DNA from: Ampullaceana balthica
Lineage: Eukaryota > Mollusca > Gastropoda > Lymnaeidae
Direction of reading: 5' to 3'
DNA length: 64,000 nucleotides
Assembly (NCBI GenBank): GCA_944989445.1
Contig: CALYLW010001370.1
Span: forward strand, 175,307 to 239,306
This document shows, in pieces, positions 11,801 to 24,875 of this stretch (position 1 is the first letter of the stretch; each line of letters opens with the position of its first letter). A program made the position numbers and the translations under genes. Below the pieces are notes generated by a model, which saw only the letters and a program-made list of their open reading frames with translations, did no database searches and was not told the DNA's origin.

Positions 11801-14800
11801 ATGAGTTAAATCCCTATGTTTAAACCCTTGTGTTTCCCGGTCCCCCTGACGATGTGTGGATTGTTGAATCAGGACCACTAACTCTGTGTTTACTCTGCGC
11901 TGAACAAAACAATTAACATCCGAAATAACGCAAACCCCGATCGGCGCAACAAGGGGTGAATGGTCAAACGTTGATCGTGGGCCGTCAATATACAGTTTTT
12001 AAAAAAATTAAATATTATTTATTAGGGTTATTACTGTTTTGTATTAAAAGAGATAGGGTGATGATCAATTTACGTAATTCCCGTTGTCTGTATGTATGGA
12101 TGTAATTATAATGCTGTTAGGTGGCGCTGCGATCGATTTTGTTTTATAAGCAGCGCACCAAATTACTGCACCAAAAATACTTTTCGAACGTTCCGCATAA
12201 AATTGTTCAATAATAAATGAATCAAATAAAAATAAATAAAATAGATGAAAGTTCTGTATTAAGTTATTTTTTAATCTGATGTGTATTTATTTTGAAAACT
12301 TCCGTCATTTTTGACGGGTGATACACTAGTTTTAAGTGCGCCCTTAGTAAATGATGATAAATGATAAGTAAACGTTCTTAAGTAAATGTCTGCTTTGATA
12401 CCCAGTTAACTGTTAAAAACAGTTTGTCGTGGGAAACATTGGGCCCAATGTACTCCCACCACAAACTTTTTTTAAAAAGTTAACTGTATCAAAGCAGACA
12501 GTGTAACGTAACGGTTAATATCATGTATCTGTGTTATAAGGGTTTGCATTTTTTAAACCACGTCACTGACATCATGTTTTAAGTATTGCTGCTACAATTA
12601 AAGTCGGAACTTATACGTAGCTGTGCAGAAAGTCGACTTGAATCGATTGCAACCCTATAGAAAGTTGATCACAAATTCAATCAACATTTAATACCTCTAC
12701 CCAGCAGTGACTCATCCCTCCCCCACCCCCCAATCCTATCTGGGGCACAACAATAGAACGCCGCCCCACTATCTCAGGTTGGTCCCGAGTGGTCATTAAA
12801 AAATGTATTAGATGGATTAACACCCTGATGTCAGTGGACTCCCTGGGAAGGGTTAGGATGTGTAATATTATTAACAATTAACTCTCGCGGGAAAACGGGC
12901 AGCCGCGTCAGAATGTTTCCCTGGGATTTATTCCTGCACAAAGCTGTAGATCCATCGGCGTCCCGCTGATAACTTCATTGTTCGGGATATTCTATGGTTC
13001 TACAGGTCTACGGTTCTACAAGTGACTCATCAATTTTGAAGACGCTGTTTTCATGGTAGATACGTTAAGTCTGGTTTAAAATTTAAGTTATATTCCCTAG
13101 GAATTAAAAAAATCACATAGCTGCGGTGAAATCCAAGAAGTCCAGTAGAGATATTTGTTTTTATTATTTCGTTTTATTCGTTTCATTTGTGCACTATTTG
13201 TCCGTTGAGGAAGGCTCTTTGCCGAAACGTTCGATGTTGTGTTACGTCCTGTCAGGCCTACTAATACCCTGTTTTTATATTATACATTTACCTATTTAAA
13301 AGCCTGATTGCAGTCTCACCCCCCCCCCATTACTTTATACTTTTCAGGCTGTCATTCTGTTCAGAATATTATTGCCCCTACGCAAATTCATATTTAACTG
13401 TAAACATAATATGCCGCTTTAGTTAAGATTCCGTAAATTATGTATAGTATATATTAAATCACAGCCGAGAGTCTTAATTTTATTTTAAAGTTGTTTTTAC
13501 ATGGTTTTTTTCTTCGCCGAAGTAGGTTTCTTGACAGCACATTCCTTGGTTTGTTTCGTCTATTTATTTCGTCTTTTTACACGCTTTTATTTATACCTTG
13601 CTATATGAATTCCCTTCACGCCTTATACCGTCTCCACGTCCAGGCGACATCCAACTTTTCCCATCAGAAACGAATCAATATTTCATGCTTTACGACCGAC
13701 GTTTTCTCAGCTTCTAAGTTTAAATACGGTGGTCAGCTGTTTCGAGATATATGTGGGACATCCAAACGTCACAAAGTCAATTTGCTTATGATTTTTTTAG
13801 AGCAAGTAATTTGTGCTATCAAATATCTGTTTTCATACACAGACCTATAGCTAAATTGTAGCATAAATTTTAGAGTCCAAAATAATCAGCCAAAGGCGGA
13901 TTCAACTTCTTTCTGACAACGGATGTGTGTGTATGTGTGTGTCTGTGTGTGTGTGTGTGTGTGTGTGGAAATCCATCAAAGAAATTATGTCATTACTGGA
14001 TTAAATATTGGGAAATTTCTGAATGCGGTTGTAGCCTCATTGTGTAGATTATTTATTTATTTTTTCTCTAAACGTTGTACATTGATGTTCAGTAGAGAAA
14101 ACAAAAATTGAGAAAGAGGCCATAAATCGCTTTTTATATATTAACATTATAGTTCTCTTCATAGGTCTTTGTGTTTTTCAACTAAGCACTTGTTGTTGCA
14201 CCAATTAATGAAATCTCTTTTAAGGAGATATAAATTTATAGAAATTCAGACTTTCATCCATAAAATAATGTACTTTGAAATATTGTTTTTGGCGTCGATA
14301 GTAAAACTCCAAATCAATATCAACTTTTTGAGATTAGTGAATTATTCTCTACAGATATACTCAAAAATCATCGTTGTCTTGTACTGGTGTTTCTTCTCAA
14401 GACAGCTCTACAAACATTGGTGTCTCATTGCGGCGCGTCTTCCATTGACAACTCTACAAACATTCTTTGTGCACATCAGAGCGTCTTCTATTAGGCTGTG
14501 GCTACACTAGAGCCGAAATCCGCCACTCTTGTATTCAGCCGTTGTATATCGCGCTGAGAAAGTGATATACAGTGACGTCACTCTGATCTAGAATAGTGCA
14601 TACTACTGTACACACACACACACACACAAACACGCGCCCACATGCTCATACAGAAACATGACACCACTTCGAACCCGTGTATACTTGTGTTGAGCGATGT
14701 CTCCCCGGGTCTAGATTAAATGCACTCGGATGTGTGTCCGACCGCACAGATGCACTCACTCACTCACACACGGCACTGCACCAAACCCGTGAAGTAGTGC

Positions 14801-17800
14801 ACAACGATGGCACAGATGGATGCATCGCGCGCACACGCATCCATTCAGCGTCCCACGCACACATGTACACGTTGACTCCCCGTGTCAATAAAAAGCATGA
14901 TGGGTAGTGTTATCTCGGGTCCCCGCGTTGAATCGATGCTGCGGTGGAACAAGTGCCAATTATTGCCAGTATAATGGTCGAGGATTTATTGCTCCACAGT
15001 TGAACAGAACAACAAATGGTTAGGCGCACCGTAGCGTACATGCGAGTAATCGGTGTGTGAGAATACACACATGTAAGTAATCGGTGGGTGAGAATACACA
15101 CATTTAAGTAATCGGTGGGTGAGAATACACACGTGTGAGTAATCGGTGGGTGAGAATACACACAGGTGAGTAATCGGTGGGTGAGAATAAACACTGGTGA
15201 GTAATCGGTGGGTGAGAATACACACGTGCGAGTTATCGGTGTGTGAGAATACACATGAGAGTAATTGTTCTATGGGTAAACGCACATGGTAGGAATGTGT
15301 GTAAAAAAAAACACTCCAAAAAGGTATGCGGGATACGCACACATGCAATGATTTAGTTTGGAAAATAATAATAATTTTTTTTTGTTGTAAATGCGATTCC
15401 CGTTTGGCGAAAACGTGTCATAAAAACTGTTTCCAAAAGAAAACAAACTTATGCCTTAATATTTATTTAAAGTTTATTCTCACTGATCGTCCAAATTATT
15501 AAAGATATCTGGACTGAGTAGCAGAGTAGTCTTGTTTTTCTTAAATTTTTCTGTGAAGAGATGTGTTGAAAAATATCATGTTCGGTGACTATATCTATCC
15601 TCTCTTCTTCAAAGAAGCGTATGCACTGTATGAAGGAGGAATTTTGCAAGGGTCATTTGGACATCGGTGCAGTGAACCAATGAGAACAAAACCTATATTT
15701 CCAAAAATCTATTTTGATTTTCGTTGAACTTTACCATTGAATTTAACAAAAACACAAAGAAAAGGCTAAAGCGTCCCCGCCCCCCCCAAAAAAAAACAAC
15801 AACAAACAAACAATCAAACGAAATCAATAACGTATAAGACGAGAAAAAGAGCTGAAATTTGCGTCACGGTAAACTTCCATCGTAGCATCCACTTTCAATT
15901 ATTTGACATGTCACATGTTTTTGTTGACAAACATTAGTACCAAACACGTTTTGTTTGCTGAACTCGGACACAGTTTCCTCCCCCTTTTCACGGACGTGCA
16001 GAGTTGAAAACTCTTGACTAACGGGGCCTGAGCGCTCACGCCCGTCTGCTCCGACGCCAACGCACGCGCGTGACAAGACTGGACTTCTGTCAATAGTTTG
16101 TATCGTGCGAGAGTAGCGAGGCGCCCGACAGAGGGGTTGCCATTTAGGGGATTACATACTCATCGGCTATTTTCAAAAATGAGCGTCTGACCCCTATCCT
16201 GTCGCGTCGTCTCAGAAAATTGAAGTGCGTACGAATAGGTGCCCCCCTCCCTTCAACACCAAGGAACCCATTATTGTCATCGTAGTATACCACGGGGTTG
16301 GGGGTCCTTTGTTGATGTTTTTGTAAGATTTTGTTTCCCCTCCGGCAAGCATTTTATCATATTCTTTTATACAGATGACTTTCCATGGATGAAAGTAAAT
16401 CTCGGCAGTTCAGTTAGGATAAGTAGAAGGGTAACGTAATACTTGGCAGTTCTAAAAGAATTAGAAACGAAACACGTAGCATATTTATCTATTGTTATAT
16501 TATATGCGAAACAGTCCAAACAAATTTCAATCCTAGTAAAATAAAAAACTATAAGTAATTTTCGTATTGTTTCTAACATATATTTATAATAAGTTTGTAG
16601 CAGATTCCTCTTTTTTTCTTTCTTTGTTTCTTTTTTTTTCTTTCTTCAATGGACAGTAAGACACCATGGCTGTAATATGAGGTGCCAGGACATTGTTTAA
16701 ATAAGAGGCCTTAGTAGCTCTGCCTGTTTTGTTAACCTAATTCTAAGCCGGAGCAAACATTGTTTTTCATCTCCCCTTTCCGTTTCTTGGTGTTCTTCAT
16801 GTCAAAAGTGTTAAATAAATGATCATCTCCGTCAATTTCAAGGTAATATAAATTAGAATTTTAAAAAATACCTCTCTGACTATGGAATCTCAAGAATTTC
16901 AGATAAAAAATTTACGGTAATTTTATTGAAGAATAAAACTCTACATACGTACATGGCAAAATTGTGCCTTTAATAAGAGAATTTTTTTCCCCTGCGTGCG
17001 TCTTGTTCACTAAGTTTACGTTTTTACTTTGTCCTTTTGTTTCACTTGCCGTTGATGATTTTTTTTCCTATTAATATTGATTTGAATATTGATAGTGGAA
17101 TTATTTTGTTAGTAAATTTTAACTTGTTAATAGCTCTGCTATCAGCAATATTCGTATAACTGCGTCGTTCAGATAAAGTGCCAATAAATTTTTACGCTTT
17201 AAAATTACTATAACATTTGTAATGATATATCACAGGCCCAATTGTCTTGGAGATAATAGAGGCTTCAGCAGGATTGTTAACAATACTAAAAAAAATTATT
17301 GGCAATACCAATACCAATACTGCTTGTAAAATCTATTGGCAATACCAATACCAATACAATTTTAAAACCAGTATTGCAATACCAATACCAATATTTATTT
17401 ATTATTGCCTTACCAATACCAATATTTTGGGTCATTCGACGAAAAAACGCAAATACGTAATTCATCGCTCTATATCACTTACATCGATAAACGATAACAA
17501 CATTTTTGGCTAATTTAGACAATGTATTTTTAACCAAATTTTGTTCAATAGTTAACACTTGCTTCATCAGTTTTCCTCAAATCATTCAAAAGTCTTTGAC
17601 AACATATTAAATAAGTCGGCATACCTTAACGTCCTTAAGCAACAAGATTTTTAATATGTATACTGTACACATATTGTGAATGAATGAATGGATGGATGGA
17701 TGAATGAATGGTTGAATGAAGCAAATGACTGTCATGGAAAAGCAAATGATACTTAAACGGTTAAACATACTATAGTAAAAACAGTCAGACCGAGTCAGTG

Positions 17801-20800
17801 GATTGCAGTGGATATTAACATCGGCAGATAAAGCAGTTTTACCGTTATTAATAATTAAATATTAGTTTAAAATTTAAATTCATGAGTTATATCTAAAATT
17901 TGTCTACATTGGTATTGGATGAAACAAAACATTAACATTGACTCACTTTCAAGCAAGAAATTCTGTAAAAGGAAATCGGAAAGAAAATATTGACCAAAGA
18001 AAAAAATGGCATCAAGATCTTGAAAGTATTACCTATCAGTCCATAATATGCGCAATCATTGAAAAGTTATGAACGAAATAGAACGACGCATTCACGCTAC
18101 TAAAAATAATTCTAATTACAACAAATTTAATATTATATAAATTTAAAAAAAATTTTTTTTCTTTGTTTGGCCTTATTTTTGTTTGTAGGCCCTAGGCACG
18201 GTGCCTAAAGTGCCAAAGCTTTAATCGAGCCTTGGTAAGTCACTGGTCAATGCTCATTGTCAAAGATATCATATATGATTTGATTTCTATTATCATTCAT
18301 TTCATTGATCAGTCTCATTCAAAAATTGTTTGGCAATGTCACTCGCAAGATGGCGACAGAAAAGAAAAATTTATTATATTCATCTTTATTCACAACCAAT
18401 GTTGTAGAGAATTTATTGAATATTGCTTTTAGTATTGGTTAAAAATCAATACCAATATCAAAAATAATTATTGGCAATACCAATACCAATATCAAATTTC
18501 AAGAAGTATTGCAATATCGTCCCTAATACTTAAAAATGTATTGGCAATACTACCAATACCAATACAATATTGCAATATTAACAACCCTGGGCTTCAGTAG
18601 GGATATATCCGGTACTGGTTCGCCTCGCCTTCTGCCTCTGGTAGAAGGGAAGATACATAATATTTGTTTCATACAAGTTGATACAGAAGGGGCATCGGTT
18701 GACTGCGTTAGCTGTACAGATACTGCGTCATCAGACCTTTGCCAAAAAGAGACTATTAAATATAGTTTTTAAATTACTCCCCAATAATAATATCAACTAA
18801 TAAAACAATATGGAGCCATCTATAAAGTATGTCACTCTATTTGTCGACCATTTTAAAACTCCCACCCCTCTCCCTGTCACAATCCTTGGACAACCCCCCC
18901 CCCGCCCCTAAAATACGTGACACTTTCGAACAAAAAAATGTTTTTTATTAACAGAATAATTTAAATTTAATATAAAACACTGTGACGTCACACATGGCCG
19001 GACCCCCCCCCTCCCCTGTCACACTTTCTTACACCTTCTTCCCCCCCCCTTTCTGTAGCGTGACGTACTTTATGGACGGCCCCTATAACTTATTATAACT
19101 CTAACTACTCACTTGAAAGTAGATCATTTGCATTCCAATAAATTTTTTTTTATAGTTCTGGTAATGTGGATCGGAAAAAAATGCTCAGTACCAATGAGGC
19201 GTAAACATATGAATCAAGTTATCGACAACTTTATATCAGTAGCGCACACCATAAATGGCTGCAAACAAAGGGGCTGTCTCGCGTGTGGTTGTAAATAATT
19301 CATATTCCGCCGAGCATGTTAATGCCGTGTTATCTCACATGCAATCTGGCCTTCTGGGTAATTGTAAGCCTTAACGATTACAGTATCGCAGCAATCAGTA
19401 TCTTATCTTATCTTATCTTATCTGTTTACAGACGCTCCTTCTATACAGAAGATTATTGCGTCCTACGCTTATCTATGGTTTGTGTTTAGTCCTGCATTTT
19501 TATTAGAGATTTAAATGTTGATAAAGTGTTGGTTTTCCTGGATTCTTCAGGCAACCCATTCCACGCCCGAATTCCGGACGGGAAGAAGGAAAACTTGTAT
19601 GTGTTTGTTCTTGCATACGGAATAAGAAAGGTGTTTTTATCCTTATGTCTATCTGAGGGTTGTATTAAGTTATCTTTGTGTTGTATTTCTAAATTAGAAT
19701 TAATTGCTTTATGTATGATTACTACTTTGCTCTTGGTTCTTCTATCCTCTAGTGTTTCAAGGTTTAATGATTTAACTAATGGTGTTACTCTTGTCAGTTT
19801 TCGAATATTCTCCAGTAATGAATCTGGCAGCTCTTTTTTGAATTTGTTCTAGTTTATCAATGTTTTCTTTGGTGGATGGGTCCCATACAGAAGATGCATA
19901 TTCTAGTGCAGGTCTCACCAAAGTGAGGTAGCATTTTAGTAACATGGATGGGAGAGAGATACGAGAATGACTAACGAATCCAAGCAACTGACTTGATCAT
20001 AATGTAATATATAAGGGTTTTCAATGGTTTGTATATAGGTAGGGCTGGGTCAAATGGAAATACTTGTTTAAAAATAATTCATTTTGAAATTTAAAAAAAA
20101 ACAACCTAACAACCAAAGTTTAGACTATAAATCCTTTATCTATATGAGACATAACTAAAAGTATGTTCAATATAATACGCACCGCACGAAAGACTAGCAT
20201 ATAAACATTTACAGATTGGGAAAATATTATAAAAGTATGTGCAATATAATACGCACCGCGCGTTCAATATAATACGAATCGCGCTACAGACTAACATAAA
20301 CATTTACATGCTACATAGAGATACATAGAGATATTCTAAAAATTCATTAATTTAATGACAGTACATTCGATCGATGTGAAATTTTGGATTTTGATACATC
20401 ATTTTTATCGTCGCCTCGAGTCTGCCTGCAAAATTTGAGTTTAATAGGATACGGGGAATTGGGTTAAAAATCGATCCAAAGCTTTTGCGAAAAGCAAGCA
20501 ATCAACCAAGCAGACGCCATGAGTTAATATAAAGTATAAAGGATTTCAAAACAAGACGCTATCTTTATAATAAGGGTCACCAAAATACGCTCCTAGGGTC
20601 GGATCCAGCCTGTGATTTCACGTTTCATTTGACCGTGCCGACGCTACTTGAGTTTTCTTGATAACACTTTTGAAACACTATATATAATTTGTGATGCTAT
20701 TTAAAAACTATTTTTAAAATACTAAGAAATCCTTTACACGCGTGTCTGCCATGTGCCTTAAATTTAGATATTTTAAATCGTAAATTATATCTATTTTCTC

Positions 20801-23800
20801 GTTTATTGTAAACTGGTCATTCGTGGTGCCAGCTTTTGCTATCAGATACCGGTGACAGAAGACTCGGTATACGCTTTCTGCATGCATTGAACAAAAACTG
20901 TAAAACACATATTCATGGAAGTGCAAAGACTTTCAGCGGATTCAACTTTTAGAAGCGTCACGTTTGATTGAGAGAAAAAAACATAGCTGAAGTGAGAAAT
21001 GGTCTAATGCGGCAGATCAGGACCAGTAAGATTTACAAAAATTATTGCGCTCTGTTCATACTCTGCGTCATTCATCAGCATCACTTTCATGTGGGAAAGA
21101 CTTCGATATTTGTTGAATGCTAAAACCATTCGTTTCTGTCTTGAACTTCATTCTGAGTAAATATGAGTCTGGAACTATTGAGACAATAAATTAAATCAAT
21201 AGTCATGTAAAAGAAGATCTCTTTACATAGTCATATTTTAAATAACGATAACTGATTGAACATATGCAATATCCTTTACGTAATCTGAAAAACTCTGTAA
21301 CTTGAACAAATGTGCTTCATTTAAGAAATTTGTTTTTTTTTAAATGAAAAATTATATTTATTCTTATAATATTTCTGTAAATAACATAAAACAAAGTACT
21401 GAAATCTGTACACTGTGTGTTAAGGTATGGGGTTTATTTATTTATTTAATATTGTTACGACCAATATCTTTTTGCATAATTGTTTAAATTATTATTAATT
21501 TATTTTTTATAACGTCATACCTCGTTTGTCTTGGATGAAGATGTTTTTTAATACATGTATTTATTTTTTATAGTGATCATTGTTTTGCCGCGTTATGATC
21601 TTCAAAACTATATAAAACAGTTTTTAAATATGCTTTAAGCTTTCTTTGTTTTCCCACTACCTCAATATTCTAAAGAATGTTTCATGGTGAAATTGCTTCA
21701 AGCGAGACTTTTTTTTCTTGGCCCATTCACTCCCGAATCTATCAGAAAGGACTGTGTAGACTATAGTGTATAGCAGGGGTTCCCAACCTTTTTGTACTCT
21801 AGAGTACATTCTAAAATATCGCTAGGGTGGCGGGCACCACCTATTTTTAATCGACAAACTCCTTCCATAACTTCTCATTTTCCCATAATTTATTTTCTTA
21901 TATTCATAATTTTTTTAAAAATAAACAATAATGTTTCAAAATAATTAAATTATTATTCACATTGCATACACAGAGAGAAATGTATTTAAAAAACGTAAAC
22001 AAAGTAAGCAATTATTAATTAGGAGCGTTTTAGGATAATCCTGTTAGCAAACAATCATAAAGATGATAATCGGTGAGTCGAGATCTATATCTTGATTTTA
22101 TTAAGTTCATATTTGAAAACAATGATTCGCAGAAATATGTCAAATCGAAAAATTATTCAATTTTATATGCCTTTTTTAATGGAAACTTTTCTCTGTCCAC
22201 TGTATTCCAAAAGTCCTCTGATATTAAGGATTTTAGCAAAATATCATTCTTAAGGTCCAAAATTTCTAACTCTAGTACTTCTGTCTACCTTGAACAAAAT
22301 CTGCAATACATGCGGCCATTTCCATTACATTTATTTGGCAAGTAAAAGATTGATACAGAAGGAAACAATTGGCTCGATATGTGTAAACTGCAAAAATCTC
22401 TCTTCAAACTGTTTTTTAACACTTGAATATGCTTAATAAATAATGACCTGTTTAGGTCATTGTTACCTAGCATTTTCTTCATATGTGGGAAATGCACAAG
22501 AGAATTGATCTGCAAATGTGATATCAACAAATCCAATTTAGCTTTAAATGAATTTAAAGAGCCTATCATTTCAGCTATGTTTTTGTCTTTCCCCTGCAAC
22601 TCCAAATTTAAAGAATTCAAATTTTTCATGATGTCTGTAAGAAATCCCAAATCAATCAGCCAGCGAGAGTCAGCTAGTTCATCATAATTTCCCTTTGTAT
22701 CGTTTAGAAATGTTTTTATTTCTTCAATTAAACTCAAAAATCTTGTAAGAACCTTTCCTTTACTGGGTCAACGTACTTCAGTATGCAGAATAAGATCATG
22801 TTCTTTATCTTCAGTATCTTCTAACAGGGCGTTGAAAAGTCGGTGTTGCAAAGGAACTGCTCGAATAGAATTGATTATTTTTGTAACTATTTTCATAACG
22901 TGTTCAAATGGCAATATTTTACAACACAGAGCTTCCTGGTGGATAATACAGTGGTAGGACATAAAGTTTGAAAATGATTCATCCTTCTTGCAGAGGGCAA
23001 TAAATCCTTTGTTTTGACCTACCATTGCTGGTGCCCCATCGGTGGTTATCACAGCTTGTGCAAAGGCATATTTATTGACTTGGCATATGTTCTGAATGTA
23101 TTATAAATATCCTCACCCCTTGTCTGTCCTTTCATTGGTAATATTTGTAACATATCCACTTTTACCGTGAAGTTACTAAATACAATTCTCACCATAACTG
23201 CTAACTGTGCAGTGTGCAGTGTCTGATATATCTGTTGACTCGTCAAATTGTAGCGAGAACCAGTCACATATTTCCAAGTGAGTCTTTAACTGAGTTTGTA
23301 TGTCTTTTGAAATTGCATTTATTATTCGTGTGACGGTGTTATTTGACAACTGTAAGTCTTGTATTGCTGAGACAATCTCACGTTTCTTAGAGATTCCATC
23401 AAACAAAAAATCGGCACCAGTCAAAAATAGTTCCTGAAACAACTCACCATCAATGAAAGGTTTCTTCTTTTGTGCGAGCATGTGAGAAATTTTGAAAGAA
23501 GCAATGGTGGCCTTTTTAGAATTTTCCACATGTCTAGTGAAAACAGTCTGTTTTGCAGTTAGACTTGATTTTAGTTGACGTATTTTTTTATTTCTTACTT
23601 CAGATTTAAGTGGATAATTCACATCAAAAGTGGCATAATTTGTCTGAAAGTGTCGTTCAACATTATGTTTTTTTGGGCACTGCAATGCTACTAGCACACA
23701 ACAAACAAACGCATTTATTTTTCAAATTAACGAAACAACATGATTCCTCCCAGTGAGTGTTAAAATTATAGCCTATATAGGTTTGTTGTCTTTTACTCGG

Positions 23801-24808
23801 TCCACTCATTTTAGGGCTAAAAAAATAAATAAATAAATAGTATTTGAATTACAATATAATATCAATGATATAGCACACGTATGTTCTACATTAAATGCAT
23901 AAATGTATTATGACAAGGACTTTAACTATCCACACAATCATAATAGATTATCGCTTTTTAATATAACAGATTACGCACCTCGCATTTAGCCCATTAAAAA
24001 TTTACAGAAGGAATATCAAAACTCCTAATTCATGTTTCGTCAGACGAAGATGTCTCTTGGCTAACTGTCGCGACCCGAACGGGGCAGCAATCGCAATCAC
24101 AATGACAACAACGCGGTTCCGGGCGGGGAATGCTATTTGCACATTACTCCTTGTACACGTCGAAAACCCGAAGTGAGCCGATGATCGCTGAAACAATCAG
24201 AGTCATGTGCCATGTGTTTTGGCGCCTTCAGCGTTCATCGGCTCAGTTCGTGGCGTTTGTTCACTTCGTGTTTTCTGCGTGTACAAGGAGTGATGTGCAA
24301 ATAGCACTCCCCGTTCCAGGCTAGCGTGAAGAGTGCAGCCTGGCTCGCTGCTAGACAAGTTGCGGCAAGTACTGTCAGCCACTGATACATACAATTATGC
24401 AAACATACGAACGTATTTTTATAAACCTAGGCACTCCAAAAAATTAAAGCTCCAACAAATAAATAAAAATAATTCACATTTTTAATTAACATTTATGAAA
24501 AAATTATGTCTGTCGAATAGTGGCGGGCACATACGAATCGTTCCGCGGGCGCCATGCACGGGGTTGGGAACCTCTGGTGTAGAGGAACGCGCAGTCCCTT
24601 TAGAGATAAATTCTTTGAAGTGATTGCTTTCAATTAATGCGGTGCCAATCCATTATGCAGCTGTTTGACCGTATTCCATATCAGAATTTTGTAGTTTGCC
24701 GTTCAGCTTCAGGTATCCAGTGGATATCCTTAAGTGGACGTCTCATGTGGTCTGACTTCCCCATTGTCAATACGATGCGCGCTGCTGTGCTCTCTCTCAC
24801 TCTCTATG

Positions 24809-24875
<67 letters not shown>

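Larger units (their letters stand above)
21774..24576 (-). mobile_element. hAT transposon (2803 bp) with decayed transposase
   Basis: Inverted termini are CAGGGGTTCCCAACC and GGTTGGGAACCTCTG. The 8-bp target duplication is GTGTATAG (21766-21773) versus GTGTAGAG (24577-24584), 7 of 8 identical. The transposase lies on the minus strand. The element sits inside the large Syd-1 intron. Confidence 0.93.

Noticed and set aside
13491..13850. 119-codon open frame in AT-rich intron DNA
   Set aside because: Phe/Leu/Ile-rich with no motif I trust. A faint likeness to retroelement integrase text (FKYGGQLF) is too weak to call.
15046..15270. CRISPR-like array
   Set aside because: Units are contiguous without spacers and the genome is animal.
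14910..15348. Open frames of 114 and 120 codons over the minisatellite
   Set aside because: They arise from a 31-bp repeat cycling through frames; not coding.
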